Part shown: piece by piece, positions 54,892 to 64,000 of the stretch
Numbering within the stretch: position 1 is the stretch's first letter
How the letters are laid out: the number at the start of each line of letters is the position of its first letter
Assembly: GCF_963675165.1 (NCBI RefSeq)
Contig: NC_087391.1
Span: forward strand, 2,809,001-2,873,000
DNA length: 64,000 nucleotides
Origin: Halichondria panicea
Taxonomy: Eukaryota > Porifera > Demospongiae > Suberitida > Halichondriidae
Direction of reading: 5' to 3'
Made by a program: the position numbers and the translations under genes
Notes under the pieces: model-generated
What the model was told of the DNA's origin: nothing
Databases searched by the model: none
What the model saw: the letters and a program-made list of their open reading frames with translations, nothing else

Positions 54892-57800
54892 CTAACAGCA
54901 TTCAAAACGGATTTCTTTGGCATTTTCTATAACAATTCCCACACATTCACAGTGATACCATTGCCCACAATTGTCACACTTCACCCAATCACCACTATCA
55001 GCATTAGTGCACCTACGGCTGATGCACAGACCTACACAAGAAACATTAACTTTAATGACAATGGGTGCATACAAGTGTGAAGGGAATACCTTGACTGCTC
55101 ACAACACCAGTTTTAGTAACCTTCTGCGAGACTGAAATATGGAGCAATATCAAGTTTCTAATATATACGTTACTTTCTCACAACTTACTAGTCTTCCTTG
55201 GACGCCCAACATTGTGCTTGTTGATAGCCACAGACTCTGAGAGAAAATGATTTGTATAACTGTAGAGCTCAATGTCATGAGTGTGTGTGTGTGTAATACC
55301 TCGAGTGTTCATAGGACAAAGTGGAGAAACCCTCCGCAGCACTAATTTTAAGAAAACAAATATAAAGGTGTATACATGTAAAACTTATAAGTAAGTGTGT
55401 ACTACTATTCTAAATTAACTGTAGCTTACCAGTTCTCGTTGCATTACCAGCAGTACTACAGTGTGTAACTGACACAGGCTCTGCAAAGATCATAAATTTA
55501 CATTATGTACAATAACCAGACAGTAAGCACATGACGTGAGGCTAGGTGCAGACAGTGTGGTGCATATTTACCTCCATTATTGAGACAAAAATGGAACAGT
55601 GTATACAACTTACTGGTTTACCTTCAACTTCCTGTGATCTTGACCCACTATTCTCAGCTCCTAAATAAATTAATTAGACGTTAATTTTCAAAGCCACAAT
55701 GTCTGCATGTATTTTTTAAACACCTTGACTATTCCCGGTTACTGTAACGGGTGGAGTAACCTTCCGGGAGACTAAAGAGAAGCAAAATGAAAAGTTATAA
55801 GTTTGTCCCCTCACAGCATATTTATACAACATACCCGTTTTCTTCGGGCGGCCAACAGGGCCTTTCTTGCTGTCTGGACCTTGACTGATGAGCCTGCCAT
55901 TTTTCTTCGCAGTAGCTGACACAGGCTCTGTGACAATTAACGCATTTATAATTAACTACTACATGTCTGTAGGTTGGATCATGCTACACCAAGTAGCGAT
56001 CATGAACCATTTAGTGCCTAATGATGGTATAATATACCTTCAACTTCCTGTGATCCAGTATTCTCAGCTCCTAAATAAATAAACGAGACACCTTAATAAT
56101 TATTTCCAAAGCCACAATGTCTGCATGTATTTTTAAACACCTTGACTGTTCACAGTTGCTGTAACAGGTAGAGTAACCTTCCGGGAGACTAAAAAGAAGC
56201 AAAATGAAAGTTTATAAGTTTGTCCCACAGGCTTACAGCATAATTATACAACATACCAGTTTTCCTTGGGCACCTAACAGGGCGTTTCTTGCTGTCTGGA
56301 CCTTGACTGATGAGACTGCCATTTTTCTTCGCAGCAGCTGACACAGGCTCTGTGACAATTATAAAACATGAAGGTCACCTACATGTATGCATTTAATTGG
56401 ATCGCACAGTGTAATAATAACGTTAACTATTGGATCGTAATAATAACGCAACCATTGGATCGTAATAATAACGCAACCATTGGATTGTAATAATAACGTA
56501 TAAACTATTGTATCATAATAAAGTTATTAATATGCAAATAGTTATTATTATGATCCAGTAAAGGTTACTATTATGATCCAATAGTTAACATTATTATTAC
56601 ACTGTACGATCCATATACACGTACATGTAGCTAGTACATGTGATCATGCTATACAAGTACATGTAGCGATTATGTACCATTAAATTTTAGTGCCTAATGG
56701 TTACATGTAAGTACAAATCAAATGTACATATACCCTCAACTCTTGACCCACTATTCTCAGCTCCTAAATAAATTAATTAGACGTTAATTTTCAAAGCCAC
56801 AACGTCTGCATGTATTTTTTAAACACCTTGACTATTTACAGTTATTTTAATGGGTGGAGTAACCTTCTGGGAGACTACGCAAAAATGAAATTTATAAGTT
56901 TGTCCCCTCACAGTAAAATTATACAAAACATACTGTACCAGTTTTCCGTGGGTGCCCAAGAGGGGGAAGCTTCTTGTTGGACACAGACTCTGTACTGTTC
57001 ACAGGACCAGGTGGTGAAACTTTCTGCGAGACTAAAATGGCGCAAAATGAACTTTCCAAAAACTACCCAATAATTTACCAGTTTTCCTTGAACTCCTAAG
57101 AGTATATTTACAGCTCTTTACTGATAACGGATCTGTGTGAATCATGTTGGCTTATCATGTATGCAACTGTACCTGTATATGGTACATGTATGCACACTCA
57201 TTCACATATTCATGTGTGAGATATACCTTGACTGTTCCCAGGAACAGGTGGAGTAACTTCCTGTGAGCCTGAAATAAAAAAGTTTCTAATAAACATACTG
57301 TATAAATTAATTATGTAACTTTGTACAATTATAGTACAGCAAACATTTACATTGTAGCTCACCAGCTCTCGGCAGACAACTGCCAGTAGTATCAGGCACA
57401 GACTCTGTTTCACGATCTGAACAAAGCAGCATGTTATTATAGGGTACACAACTGTATTACAGAGTGAAAATCAAACACGCTGTATCATGAGTACATATTA
57501 TATTCTTTACCTGGTCCAATAGATTCATCTCCTGAATAGCACCAACTATCAAAAAGGGCATCCACAATAGGATCACAATAATCATCTACAGTAATAAAAA
57601 AAACCAGTCATTATTGTGTTCGCAAATCCAATACAGCACATATAATATGTACATGTACCTGGTCCGAACGATCTTCTACCTTCTGAATCATCAGCATCTT
57701 CAAAAGCAGGAAACAAATATTACGTAAAGTGTATAATGAAGTGTATTGTACATGTAAGTACCTGGTTGAGGAGACACTTCTAAATCCGACTCACGCTCGT

Positions 57801-59775
57801 CAGTTTGTTTGTTACAGGTACCACCAGCTACATGTATGAAACAAAAATGTGTGTACAGTACGTGTACACTCTAGAGAACGAATGTAACGTTCCACATGTA
57901 ACACACAAAACCCACCTTGTGGATGATACATTTCAAGCCATAGTTTATACCTTCCCTTTGGTGCAAGATCATAGCCTTCAAGCAGCCTCGTTTCAAAACG
58001 GTCCCACTCGTTGTCGGTGAAGACAACATCACTCTCAGGAACAGCTGCATAAATAATTATAAGCTATAATTATACGACCAAACATAACAGTACTTTGACT
58101 CACAGTTAGTCGATTCTTTGGGCAACCTTGCGGGTGTGAGAGTTCGCTTCTGTTTCTGTTTCTTTGCTTCTTGCTTCTGAAGTCTCTTCTGCTGAGCTTG
58201 TTTCTTCTTAAGTTCCTTCTCAAGCTTCATTTGTTCCTTTTGGTTAATAATCTTCAGATTTTCAGAACTTGTTAGCACCCGTCCACTGCCAACTGGCTTA
58301 GCTTGTTGGGTGTGCAACTCAGGCACCGTCACTGCAGAAAGACATTTCGTAACAGCAGTCTGTCGTAGAACACAGCTGTTTTTAGCAGGACTCTTAGCAG
58401 GGGAGTCACCATCAGAAGAGTCTGTTTCTTCAACACTTGCATCATGTAGATGTATAGATCTTGATGGACTGCAGTTGTAGAGTGGTATGAAATTAAGGCC
58501 TGTTTCCTGTGCCAAGCTTGAAACCCGATCCTTAAAATCAGCAACAGGTAGCCTAATTGCCTCTCGATTAAAAGGGACTATGCCTGTGCATCGAAATCCA
58601 CTTATGGCATTAGCTGGGGTCATTGATGCAAACCATGCTTTGTTGAACAGCCGAGAAAACTCGTATCGGGTCACCATTTTTCCACCACTTTGTGCCATAT
58701 AACTATGACATTCCTTCCTCCAGGCACGCCCAAAACAGCCCTTATCAAGGGGTTGTGTTAAATGCGTTGTATTCGGCGGGAGACAGAAGAGTATTACCTG
58801 CTCCGAAGCTGCAAGTCTCACAGTACTCGGCTGGTAATGGGTAGAATGGCCATCCATTATTAACAACACAGGACGCACTGGAGATGCATTAGGCAAAAAT
58901 TGGCACTTAAACCAGTCTTCAAACAACACACTATCAATCCATCCATTTTTTGATGTTCCATACCTAGTTCCTGGTACTTCTCCATAAGTCCAAGCTGTTT
59001 TAATGTTCATTCTGTCAAATATAATCATAGGAGGAATGATTTGACCTGTTGCACTGACAGCTGAAACACATGTAAGCTGTGCTTTATTTCCGGTTGAGAT
59101 TTTTATTGGGTGTTTTACACCTCTGACAGTGATGATTTTTGGAGGTGCAGGGTCGAGGGGCATGCCTGTTTCGTCCATGTTGTAGATTTGGGATGGGCAA
59201 TCGAGTAAATCATTCTCTGTCAGCGTCTGCTCCAACAAGTCATAATAGCAAGAAATTACTTGGGGAGAACTTGCTACAGCCCTTGAGTATGATAATGGCT
59301 CTGCAGCACGTACAGCTAGTTCACCATGCCTCTTCTTAAACGAGGTCCACCACCCATCAGTGACTACGGCAGTTCGAAGTCCTTTTGTTTGAACAATGTT
59401 ACGAACCAGTGCCAAAACTTCCTGTTTGGATTTTGCATAGCCCATTGATGCACAACCACAGAGAAAACTAACAAGTTCATTCTCTTCCTCATCAGTGAGG
59501 AGCTTTGGTGGGCCACTTCTCGCCCCAAACTTAACTCGTCCACTGACGCGATCCTGAAGAGTTGACTTAGGTACTCCATATGCCTCGGCAGCATCTCGTA
59601 CTGAGAGCCCATCTTCAATATGTGCTAAGTATGCTTTATAGAGGGTACTTTCAGTCCATGACTTGTAAGAGGTTGGTCGTTTCGCAACTGTGGGTATATA
59701 AGACGATCGCGGTGGCGAGAGAGTAAAAGTTCTTCGTGCGACAAACACACGGTCATTCAAGCTGAGCTGAGCCAT
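54892..59775 (-). CDS. Pogo/Tigger-type DDE transposase with AT-hook-like repeats and C-terminal PHD-like finger, 22 exons
   Basis: Exon 1 (58104-59775) encodes an N-terminal psq-type helix-turn-helix (LSVRDAAEAYGVPKSTLQDR), a CENP-B-type HTH (about 90-160) and a DDE_1 domain. Its acidic triad lies in YNMDETGM (about 201), LLIMDGHST (about 307) and TQPLDKG (about 343), D-x35-D between the last two. A Lys/Gln-rich coil ends exon 1. Exon 2 (57916-58044) encodes a motif ending in GYDLAPKGRYKLWL. Small exons follow: 57762-57827, 57659-57697, 57511-57585, 57363-57416, 57227-57268, 57079-57132, 56939-57031, 56827-56874, 56734-56763, 56257-56349, 56141-56188, 56038-56070, 55835-55927, 55724-55771, 55622-55660, 55430-55480, 55300-55341, 55189-55236, 55090-55131, 54892-55031. 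Total 992 residues. The last exon is a PHD-like zinc finger (GDWVKCDNCGQWYHCECVG) ending FECC. Every intron is phase 1. The start is the first ATG after a strong acceptor (TTGTTTGCAG), so a 5' UTR exon is likely. Confidence 0.93.
56400..56614. repeat. Long imperfect hairpin with 26-bp tandem units in a transposon intron
   Basis: ACAGTGTAATAATAACGTTA and ATTGGATCGTAATAATAACG units repeat about four times (56408-56510). They are followed by their inverses (AGTTATTATTATGATCCAGT ... CATTATTATTACACTGT) to 56608. Lies in the transposase gene intron between exons 11 and 12. Confidence 0.7.
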
Positions 59776-60102
59776 CAAACAACTGCAAACAACAAAAATA
59801 TGCATATTAAAAACCAAAGGAATACTTTGTATCCTGTGCCTTATACCCACAACAGCAGGTTCTTGCAATTAGCCTACCACAGGTAAAGTGGCTGGGCATG
59901 AGACTATGTACGTTTAAATGTATGTGCAGAATAGCTAGCACTATATTTCTATTCAAGGGGCATACTTTTACACACGTGCCTGGCCTTAGGTGTGCTGGCA
60001 TGCCAATCACATGCCCCTTTACAGGCTAAACTACACATATGGCCTATTACAAAGCTCTAGGCTTGAATTTGAAATTATATTCTCCGTTCCAATGCCTAAG
60101 AG

Positions 60103-60162
60103 CTCTGGTAGCTCAGTAGTAAGAGCATCTGACTATTATTCAGAAAGTCTCAGGTTCATGTA
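60103..60162 (+). other. tRNA-like fragment (possible SINE head)
   Basis: GCTCTGGTAGCTCAGTAGTA and AGAGCATCTGACTATTATTC carry an A-box-like D arm (GCTC...GAGC) and a five-pair anticodon stem (TCTGA/TCAGA). The T arm (CAGGTTCATGTAAC) does not pair and the B box is broken, so it is not a functional tRNA. It abuts the inner edge of the right TIR and may be the remnant of a tRNA-derived SINE or an old insertion boundary. Confidence 0.4.
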
Positions 60163-60174
60163 ACAGTTTAATCA

Positions 60175-60742
60175 TACACACTGTGTACAAAAACATTACA
60201 ACCAAGTAAGTGTAACTCACAAATTTCAAAGCAAGCTAAAGGTCCAGTACAGAGCCCTTCACGTACATGCACACGTTCATCAGCTAACTTTAATCCATCC
60301 ACGTGTTTGAAATTGATCTGCTGAGGTAGTGTGATCAGGGAGGCAGCAATGGAAGAGAAGATGTCCGCACTTTAACCTTCACTACAACGATTACTTGAAC
60401 TGTGTAATTTGTATAGCACCAAGAGTTTTGTTTAGATGCTGTTTGTATAGCACAGTAGTCTATCTTTCTTTAGGTATACTTATCGTTCTGTTTGCTCTTT
60501 ACAAGAGGTCTCTGCAGTGGCTAAACGAGAATACAACAGATTGGATGATCATGTGTATGTCCGTATTTTGCGTTTCAAGAGCTCTTGCTTCTACTACGAC
60601 TAATGATACGACTCGAAATTTTGTGTCCAGGTTAGTAGGGGCCCCTGCTATGTACTGCTGGCAATAAATGATCACAGCTGTTCTCTAGTTAGGCGTGGCC
60701 GTGTCCGGAAATAGGTGCCGCCCGATATTCGATTGATTACTC
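60175..60742. repeat. Right terminal inverted repeat of the pogo-like transposon
   Basis: Inverse of 54206-54769. Carries the plus-strand copy (60395-60667) of the 90-codon open frame described for the left TIR. Confidence 0.85.
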
Positions 60743-62249
60743 TATATAGCAGAACAATTAATCCAGGTAAACTCATGCATGTAGATCTAGAATTAATTAT
60801 TTAAATTTTGATACTGATAATTTTATACCAAATTTGCTCAGAATTAATCTCCGGGAATATAGAGTGCCAAAATTTTCCTGGGACTAGCCCCCGGACCCCC
60901 AGATTTGTAAAGCACCCCCTTACAAAAACATCTTCCTACTCCTCTGTATCACTCAGTAGCTAGCTAGCTAACTGTGCAGCTCCAGAGATACATGCAGCTC
61001 TATCTCACGGTTACAAGTAATGACCACGCCTAATTGAGCATGCGCAATCAGCATTGCCATTGCCATTCCAATGTTGTTATGTAATGCATAATAGCTGATC
61101 AAGATCCTCTGCACTCTCCCAGTCACCTCTTGCTCCACTGAGAGATACTGCGAAGCAATGACTAACACTAGAATGACTGGACATCCCCATTGCAGTGATT
61201 GACCAGTTTGCTAGGATGTACCCCAGGAGAATAGTGCATGGAGATCCTACAAGATAACTGACTCATAATTATGTCTTATTATCACACTATGCATGTATTA
61301 GATCCCATTTGAATGTATTTAGCAGGGAACTATGAGCTATAGTACCGGTACTATAGATTCTGGGCTACAAACCACAACATTATACATTTTGATACACATA
61401 AAATTATTGTAGCTAGATGCTTTGTGTAGTAACATAGTAACAGAACTAGAATGGAAGAGAGAAGCTCTAGAGTATTTTTGGCTTTGTTCGAGAGTAGTAG
61501 GAGCCGCTCGTTTCTTGGGCAGTGTGCTGTACTTTTTTGCTGCAAGGCTGCATGGGGGAGGAGCTGAATGTATGAAAGACGCGCTGCAATAAATGCGGGG
61601 GCATAAAATCGCGCGTGCTATGCACGCAGCCCCATTTTTTTCTGTGCTCTTGAGCACCCTCCTGCTTCAATCTCTAGAAACGCCCCTGTATATTATTATA
61701 ACTTCCACTGTCACTATTATTTCATAATGGTTGGGTCATAATGTACCCAGACTACCCAAATGCACTATAGGGGTTGGTAGATTATCAGAGGAGGTTGGAA
61801 GGAAGTTGAGATCACGTGCAATTAAAGCTATATAATTATGTGCTGAGTCGGCGCTATTTTTGTGTCTAGTCAGCAGTTTCACAGTAGCTACTGGTCATCA
61901 AGGACATGGGCAGTCAGACTTCTTCCTCACTCTAAGCTGTACAACATTGATCACTGCACCTGCTTCTGATTTAAAATCTCTACTAAGATTTCTCCTAGCC
62001 AAAGTACTAGATCTAAGGAGATAAAGATTCTCTTCCTGGATTGAACAGGAGTCTGGCATGTAGGTGATCCTCTGGATCTTTTACTGCTCATCTCTAGCTC
62101 TTGATATCTTATGTATAACTAAACTGCTGACTAGACTCAAAAATAGCGCCGACTCAGCACATTTCTAGTTAGATTTCCAGTATAATCATCAGTAACGCAC
62201 GCTCACCCTACAATGTGTTGAATTATATCACAACGACGTGATTATTAAG
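60743..62249. other. Spacer between the transposon and TSNAX
   Basis: No gene supported. 60870-60960 and 61480-61690 contain 'AGCACCCCC' and 'GAGCACCCTCCTGC...AAACGCCCCTG' tails of a dispersed repeat also present at 53.4 kb. A short TIR element lies at 61839-62161. The TSNAX 3' UTR must lie at the right end. Confidence 0.45.
61839..62161. mobile_element. MITE with 41-bp terminal inverted repeats
   Basis: Arms 61839-61879 (TGTGCTGAGTCGGCGCTATT ... AGTCAGCAGTTT) and 62121-62161 are inverses with one indel. The 240-bp interior has no coding capacity. Confidence 0.75.
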
Positions 62250-63056
62250 TCATAAAGAGTAATCATCAACGTTGTTATCAGTATCAGTGGCAATAGCACG
62301 TACTAACAAATGTTCAGGTATTTCTGAACCTCGAATCTTCAGTGTATAGCAAACCCTCTCAACCTTCATAAGACTGCTCTTGAGCACACTGGTTTTTCTG
62401 CCCATTTCCTTACCAATCGACCTCAATGACAGAAACCCACTGTACGTTGCCCTCATGAATGTTAGCATATTGAATGGGAGCTCTCTATCACCACAACCAA
62501 CAGCATTAATACACAGACGCATAAGTTCTCCAGTCAAGTCTGCAATGCCCAACACATAGTCCACAGGGTCTAAGGGAAGACATAGTATAGCCTCTTCTGA
62601 ACCCAATTGTGCACCAGTAGGTTCACACAAAAAACTCTCTTGTTGAACTTTAAATGTTAGATAGGATTGAACTTCCTCCATTGTAACTAGGCGTCTCTTG
62701 CTCAAGAAAGTAAGAAAAGCAATTGCTTCAATGAACTCTTGCAGTCCAGGTGAAAAGGCAGTATGATGTTTTCTTGGGTCTTTTTTTTCATTTTCAAGTA
62801 TTATACCTTGAAGAAGACATAAAATTTCACTTGATATTTTTTTTCTTGCTTCTGAAAGAATTCTTCCCTTTAACGCTTCATTTCCTGATATTCGATGAAG
62901 TGCAAATATGACCCTTTTGCTTTGAATGGTACAGTCTCTGCTTAACTTCACCAATCTCTCATGCTTGTCATACTTAAAATCTAACTCGTGTTGAAACTCC
63001 AAAAAAATTTCCTTGTACGGAGATGAAGGGATCTTATCTTCTTCACATTGGCACAT
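62250..63056 (-). CDS. TSNAX: Translin-associated factor X (C3PO nuclease subunit), intronless
   Basis: 268 residues in one exon (vertebrate TSNAX about 290, multi-exon). TRAX forms C3PO with translin, an endoribonuclease that removes passenger strands during RISC loading and processes tRNA leaders. Family blocks: FQHELDFKYDKHERLVKLSRD, FALHRIS, SPGLQEFIEAIAF, DPVDYVLGIADLTGELMRLCINAVG, CYTLKIRGSEIPEHLL. The acidic residues that form the TRAX catalytic site are present: Glu107 and Glu110 in LQEFIEA, and Asp173 and Glu177 in ADLTGEL, so the enzyme is probably active. The basic nuclear-localisation N-terminus of the vertebrate protein is shorter here. Start: the only upstream ATG, MCQCEEDK. Divergent from the FHA gene with 171 bp between start codons. 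Confidence 0.95.
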   Translation of the reverse strand: MCQCEEDKIPSSPYKEIFLEFQHELDFKYDKHERLVKLSRDCTIQSKRVIFALHRISGNEALKGRILSEARKKISSEILCLLQGIILENEKKDPRKHHTAFSPGLQEFIEAIAFLTFLSKRRLVTMEEVQSYLTFKVQQESFLCEPTGAQLGSEEAILCLPLDPVDYVLGIADLTGELMRLCINAVGCGDRELPFNMLTFMRATYSGFLSLRSIGKEMGRKTSVLKSSLMKVERVCYTLKIRGSEIPEHLLVRAIATDTDNNVDDYSL

Positions 63057-63227
63057 TGTTTCAGGTTCATGCAGCTAGCCTAGCCCTAGCCTAGCCCTGC
63101 TCGACCTCTGTTTGACCTTTAAGACTTGTAGTCTAATTAACTCTGATCTTTGGTGGGTGTGTCTTTTTTTAGCTTCTGACATGATCTCTACATTTAATAA
63201 ACTTGCAGATCTCAGTTTAGACTGAAC
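63057..63227. promoter_or_regulatory. Shared divergent promoter region, TSNAX / FHA gene
   Basis: 171 bp between two outward-facing start codons. It contains a short direct repeat, TAGCCTAGCCCTAGCCTAGC (about 63075). No TATA box. Inferred from arrangement only. Confidence 0.45.
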
Positions 63228-63323
63228 ATGGTCGTGGTGGTTTGTCTTCAGAGGAAGAACAGTGGTGAAGAACTGCCTGTTCCTGAAGGCGAAACAGCTG
63301 TGGGGAGAGGACCGTTCTTTAAG
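63228..63323 (+). CDS. First exon of an FHA-domain protein (aprataxin/PNKP/APLF type), partial
   Basis: ATG then 32 codons ending at AAG|GTACTT. The peptide ends ELPVPEGETAVGRGPFFK, matching the first strands of the FHA domain in the XRCC1/XRCC4-binding DNA-repair proteins (GET-x-IGRGP in APLF, similar in aprataxin and PNKP). These FHA domains bind CK2-phosphorylated scaffold proteins and bring end-processing enzymes to DNA breaks. The conserved arginine in GRGP is present. The rest (ITDKR-SR...) is expected in the next exon, which I cannot place in the last 670 bp; it is probably outside the window. Which of the three proteins this is cannot be told. Confidence 0.6.
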
Positions 63324-64000
63324 GTACTTACACTTTCACTGCATTATGTATAATAAAACCTCGATCGATTTAAGGCTACATTCGAGCTCAGGGCAATTTC
63401 TGACCTCTAAAACTAACGACAACTGCGATGACAAATTTTTTAAATGTTACGCCCTAAATGAGAGCCATACCCTAGCTTCGATTATTGCTGATCATGTGAT
63501 CTACAGCCAGTACTTTAAATGATTATTGCACAGCAGTGAGTTGTTATTGCACACCTTTTTTCATTGTGATTCATCTTATTGCCATCTTAAAACTTAAATC
63601 AAGGTCTCACTGTAAATGTGCCACATGCAGTCGTAGTCTTGCGAGCAAGGTGTATTGTTGGGGGAACATTTTGGCAAGGGCTACGAAATCAGTGCAATAG
63701 TGAGTGACCAGACGTTTTTCCACCAATAGTACGGTCACAATAATAGGTCACACTCGTGAGAGCACAATTTTAAACTGCTCTGACTGTTGGCCGGGAAGTC
63801 TATCTTATCAAATGTACATACTAACTGCTTGCAAAGTCATGAATCCTTATCTTAAGTGACTGCATGAGCATAATTATTATACATGTACAATATGCTTTGC
63901 CAACTAAAATTGATCAGAGAAGGTAACGACATCCGTGACGCGCAGGAAGTGTTTGAACCTCACATACGTTATTATCAGGTCAATTTTTCTTCGCGTGTTA
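63324..64000 (+). other. Presumed first intron of the FHA gene
   Basis: No second FHA exon is recognisable. A candidate small exon, 63946-63978 between CGCAG and GTCAATT, would read EVFEPHIRYYQ but does not look like FHA sequence. 63349-63520 resembles the 'CCTCGA' MITE-like sequence at 3850-4140 in word content. Confidence 0.35.

Larger units (their letters stand above)
54206..60742. mobile_element. 6.5-kb pogo-like DNA transposon, apparently autonomous
   Basis: Terminal inverted repeats 54206-54769 and 60175-60742 (about 565 bp) begin GAGTAATCAATCGAATATCG and are about 99% identical by eye; the differences I see include a 4-nt indel (CACATG versus CACGTACATG) and a few substitutions. TA occurs directly outside both ends (54204-54205, 60743-60744), as expected for a pogo/Tc1-mariner TA duplication. 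The unit carries one complete transposase gene on the minus strand. High TIR identity and an intact frame argue for recent movement. Confidence 0.9.

Noticed and set aside
63946-63978. Second exon of the FHA gene
   Set aside because: Bounded by AG and GT but the peptide EVFEPHIRYYQ does not match the expected FHA continuation (DKR-SR-like).

Overview
This is a metazoan nuclear window: many short introns with GT-AG splice sites, animal-type genes, AT-rich spacers full of ATGCATGC/TAGCTAGC/TACATGTA words, and a very high load of short inverted-repeat elements. Compact gene spacing, an intronless semaphorin and pogo-like elements fit an early-branching animal; a demosponge is my best guess, but this is inferred from style, not proven.

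Layout. 1.5-5.0 kb (-): a five-exon, 239-residue four-membrane-span protein that I do not recognise. 7.2-26.7 kb (-): a complete 24-exon INTS7 gene (Integrator subunit 7, 945 residues by my splicing). Its intron 17 contains, on the opposite strand, an intronless 1022-residue secreted protein (10.6-13.7 kb). 29.0-31.4 kb (-): an intronless transmembrane semaphorin. 31.6-43.1 kb (+): DLST, the E2 subunit of 2-oxoglutarate dehydrogenase, transcribed divergently from the semaphorin. 43.4-52.7 kb (-): a seven-exon LGN/GPSM2-like TPR protein, convergent with DLST. 54.2-60.7 kb: a 6.5-kb pogo-like DNA transposon with about 565-bp terminal inverted repeats and an apparently intact 22-exon transposase gene that ends in a PHD-finger-like domain. 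62.3-63.1 kb (-): intronless TSNAX (translin-associated factor X). 63.2 kb (+): first exon of an FHA-domain protein of the aprataxin/PNKP/APLF type, running off the window.

Introns and spacers hold at least six families of MITE-like elements, a probable Mutator-like element with a 9-bp target duplication, a TIR element with three internal direct repeats, a TIR element nested inside another MITE, perfect hairpins and several tandem repeats.

The host genes are housekeeping or developmental (RNA processing, TCA cycle, guidance signalling, polarity-type TPR scaffold, small-RNA/DNA-repair factors) and do not form one pathway. The most unusual part is the transposon gene: all 20 internal exons after the DDE exon are phase 1-1 and a multiple of three, and a three-exon cassette encoding AT-hook-like GRPRKT peptides is repeated.
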